Shown here piece after piece: positions 41,281 through 42,067 of a DNA stretch of 42,067 nt. The DNA comes from Sporolactobacillus pectinivorans (GTDB lineage: Bacteria; Bacillota; Bacilli; Bacillales; Sporolactobacillaceae). The first letter of the stretch is position 1, and every line of letters begins with the position of its first letter. Below the pieces are notes generated by a model. That model was not told the origin of the DNA and ran no database searches. It saw nothing but the letters and a program-made list of their open reading frames with translations. Location of the stretch: positions 2,263,872 through 2,305,938 of the forward strand of contig NZ_NXGA01000001.1 in NCBI RefSeq assembly GCF_002802965.1, read 5' to 3'. The position numbers and the translations under genes were made by a program.

Positions 41281-41315
41281 TAAAAGGGTATAGCCAGAAT
41301 ATCCATACCCTTTTA
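41281..41315 (-). terminator. Hairpin between livJ and livH (likely partial terminator)
   Basis: Perfect 11-bp arms TAAAAGGGTAT / ATACCCTTTTA around a 13-base loop; on the minus strand it is followed by AAAATTTTATAG, only a short T-run. A leaky terminator would let the binding protein be made in excess over the membrane parts, a common arrangement (inference). Confidence 0.6.
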
Positions 41316-41417
41316 GACCAAGCCCAATATTGGCAGCAGAAGTGAATACTATCCGAACGCCAATTCGCTCAGCGTCAAGATACCCTGCCACATGCCAGTT
41401 CGAATGAGCTACTTATA

Positions 41418-42067
41418 TTATTGTTTAGTAATTTCGGTTTGTTCGGTTGCCGGATAAGCAACTTTATCAAATTTATAGATATAAATCTTGGCAAATTTGT
41501 TGTCGCCTTTCGAATCAAAGCTTACTTTCGTCGCTATACCGCTGTAGTTCTGAATACCGCGAACCGCAGTGGCAACTGCTTCACGAGTCGGAAGCTTTCC
41601 TCCGTTCTTGTCAATGGCATTCATGATTCCTTTGAGAAGAACTCCGGCACTATCATATCCATAAGCCGAATAGCCTTCAATATTCATGTGGAATGCAGCT
41701 TTATAAGCGCTGGCAAACTTACGGCCCGCTTCGGTCTTTGTTACGTCACCAACAACAGTCGAGAAGTATACACCCTTTACAGCGCTACCGGCAATCTGAA
41801 CTGTCGTAGAAGAATCCATGCCGTCACCGCCCATGATCGGGATATTCAGCCCCTGCTGGCGAGCCTGCTTGACAATCAGAGCACCTTCAGCGTAAACGCC
41901 ACCGAAATAAATCAAGTCGGGTTTTGTGGCCGCTGCCTGGCTGATTACACCACTGAAATCTTTTTCGCCGACCGTGATACCGTCATATCCGAGAATCGTA
42001 GCACCAAGCTTCTTGGCTTCATCTCTGAATGCCGAAGCAAGTCCGGATCCGTAAGGTGTTTTATCCT
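41418..42067 (-). CDS. livJ: Branched-chain amino acid-binding lipoprotein, C-terminal part (N-terminus outside window)
   Basis: The extracellular solute-binding component (LivJ/LivK family, periplasmic-binding-protein type 1 fold). About 215 C-terminal residues are visible, in frame from 42065: DKTPYGSGLASAFRDEAKKL, GYDGITVGEKDFSGVIS, KPDLIYFGGVYAEGALIVKQ, GGDGMDSSTTVQIAG and EGYSAYGYDSAGVLLKGIMN are family-typical. The protein ends VAYPATEQTEITKQ. Signal peptide and lipobox would lie beyond the window. It is the first visible gene of the liv operon. Confidence 0.93.
   Translation of the reverse strand, partial: DKTPYGSGLASAFRDEAKKLGATILGYDGITVGEKDFSGVISQAAATKPDLIYFGGVYAEGALIVKQARQQGLNIPIMGGDGMDSSTTVQIAGSAVKGVYFSTVVGDVTKTEAGRKFASAYKAAFHMNIEGYSAYGYDSAGVLLKGIMNAIDKNGGKLPTREAVATAVRGIQNYSGIATKVSFDSKGDNKFAKIYIYKFDKVAYPATEQTEITKQ

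Overview
The window reads as chromosome of a low-G+C, endospore-forming, lactic-type Firmicute. It has a CotS/CotSA/CotI-like spore-coat set with ytcA-ytcB-ytcC-type nucleotide-sugar genes, an L-lactate permease, a KivD-type 2-keto acid decarboxylase, a galactitol-family PTS with LacA/LacB/LacC, catabolite (cre) sites and a HrcA/CIRCE site. Sporolactobacillus or a close relative is my best guess; this is inference from gene content. I saw no rRNA, tRNA, CRISPR array or intact mobile element.

Layout. 1-5,000: tetrapyrrole synthesis. The end of hemE (+) converges on a hemA-hemC-hemD-hemB operon (-). 5,400-7,800: a 2-keto acid decarboxylase (-) divergent from a MarR regulator (+), with two matching inverted-repeat operators between them. 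7,950-14,500: a tagatose-6-phosphate module made of lacA-lacB and a small membrane protein (-), a three-gene Gat-family PTS (+), lacC (-) and a DeoR/LacR-type repressor (+). The three catabolic promoters share one design: a cre overlapping a TTGACA -35 box, with TGTTT-type boxes just downstream of the -10. No lacD aldolase or gatD dehydrogenase is present. 14,800-16,600: lctP with a cre-like site beside a strong promoter. 16,700-18,100: a methyltransferase and a SRAP (YedK/HMCES) protein. 18,200-18,710: debris including an IS605-type TnpB remnant. 18,950-21,800: htpG under a CIRCE operator, then a histidine phosphatase. 21,850-22,350: a wrecked DhaK-GNAT chimera.

22,577-24,243: an Lrp/AsnC regulator and a PLP aminotransferase (yugG-yugH-like). 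24,535-32,216: a spore-surface cluster. UDP-glucose dehydrogenase, sugar epimerase and glycosyltransferase (+) face glycosyltransferase (CotSA-like), CotS-like protein and a charged hypothetical protein (-); a CotI-like protein (+) follows. 32,749-37,256: phosphoglycerate mutase, an MFS transporter, a coiled-coil hypothetical protein, a stand-alone condensation-domain acyltransferase and a mini zinc-ribbon protein. 37,415-42,067: a branched-chain amino-acid ABC transporter (livJ-livH-livM-livG-livF, minus strand; livJ runs off the window).

How the genes work together. Carbon uptake and lactate exchange are tied to catabolite repression. The Gat PTS probably brings in galactose (or a related sugar) as the 6-phosphate, LacAB isomerise it to tagatose-6-P and LacC phosphorylates it to tagatose-1,6-bisphosphate; an aldolase must lie elsewhere. 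The spore cluster would make a UDP-uronic-acid-derived sugar and place it on the coat with two paralogous glycosyltransferases and two CotS-family proteins, one of which has lost conserved kinase-motif residues.
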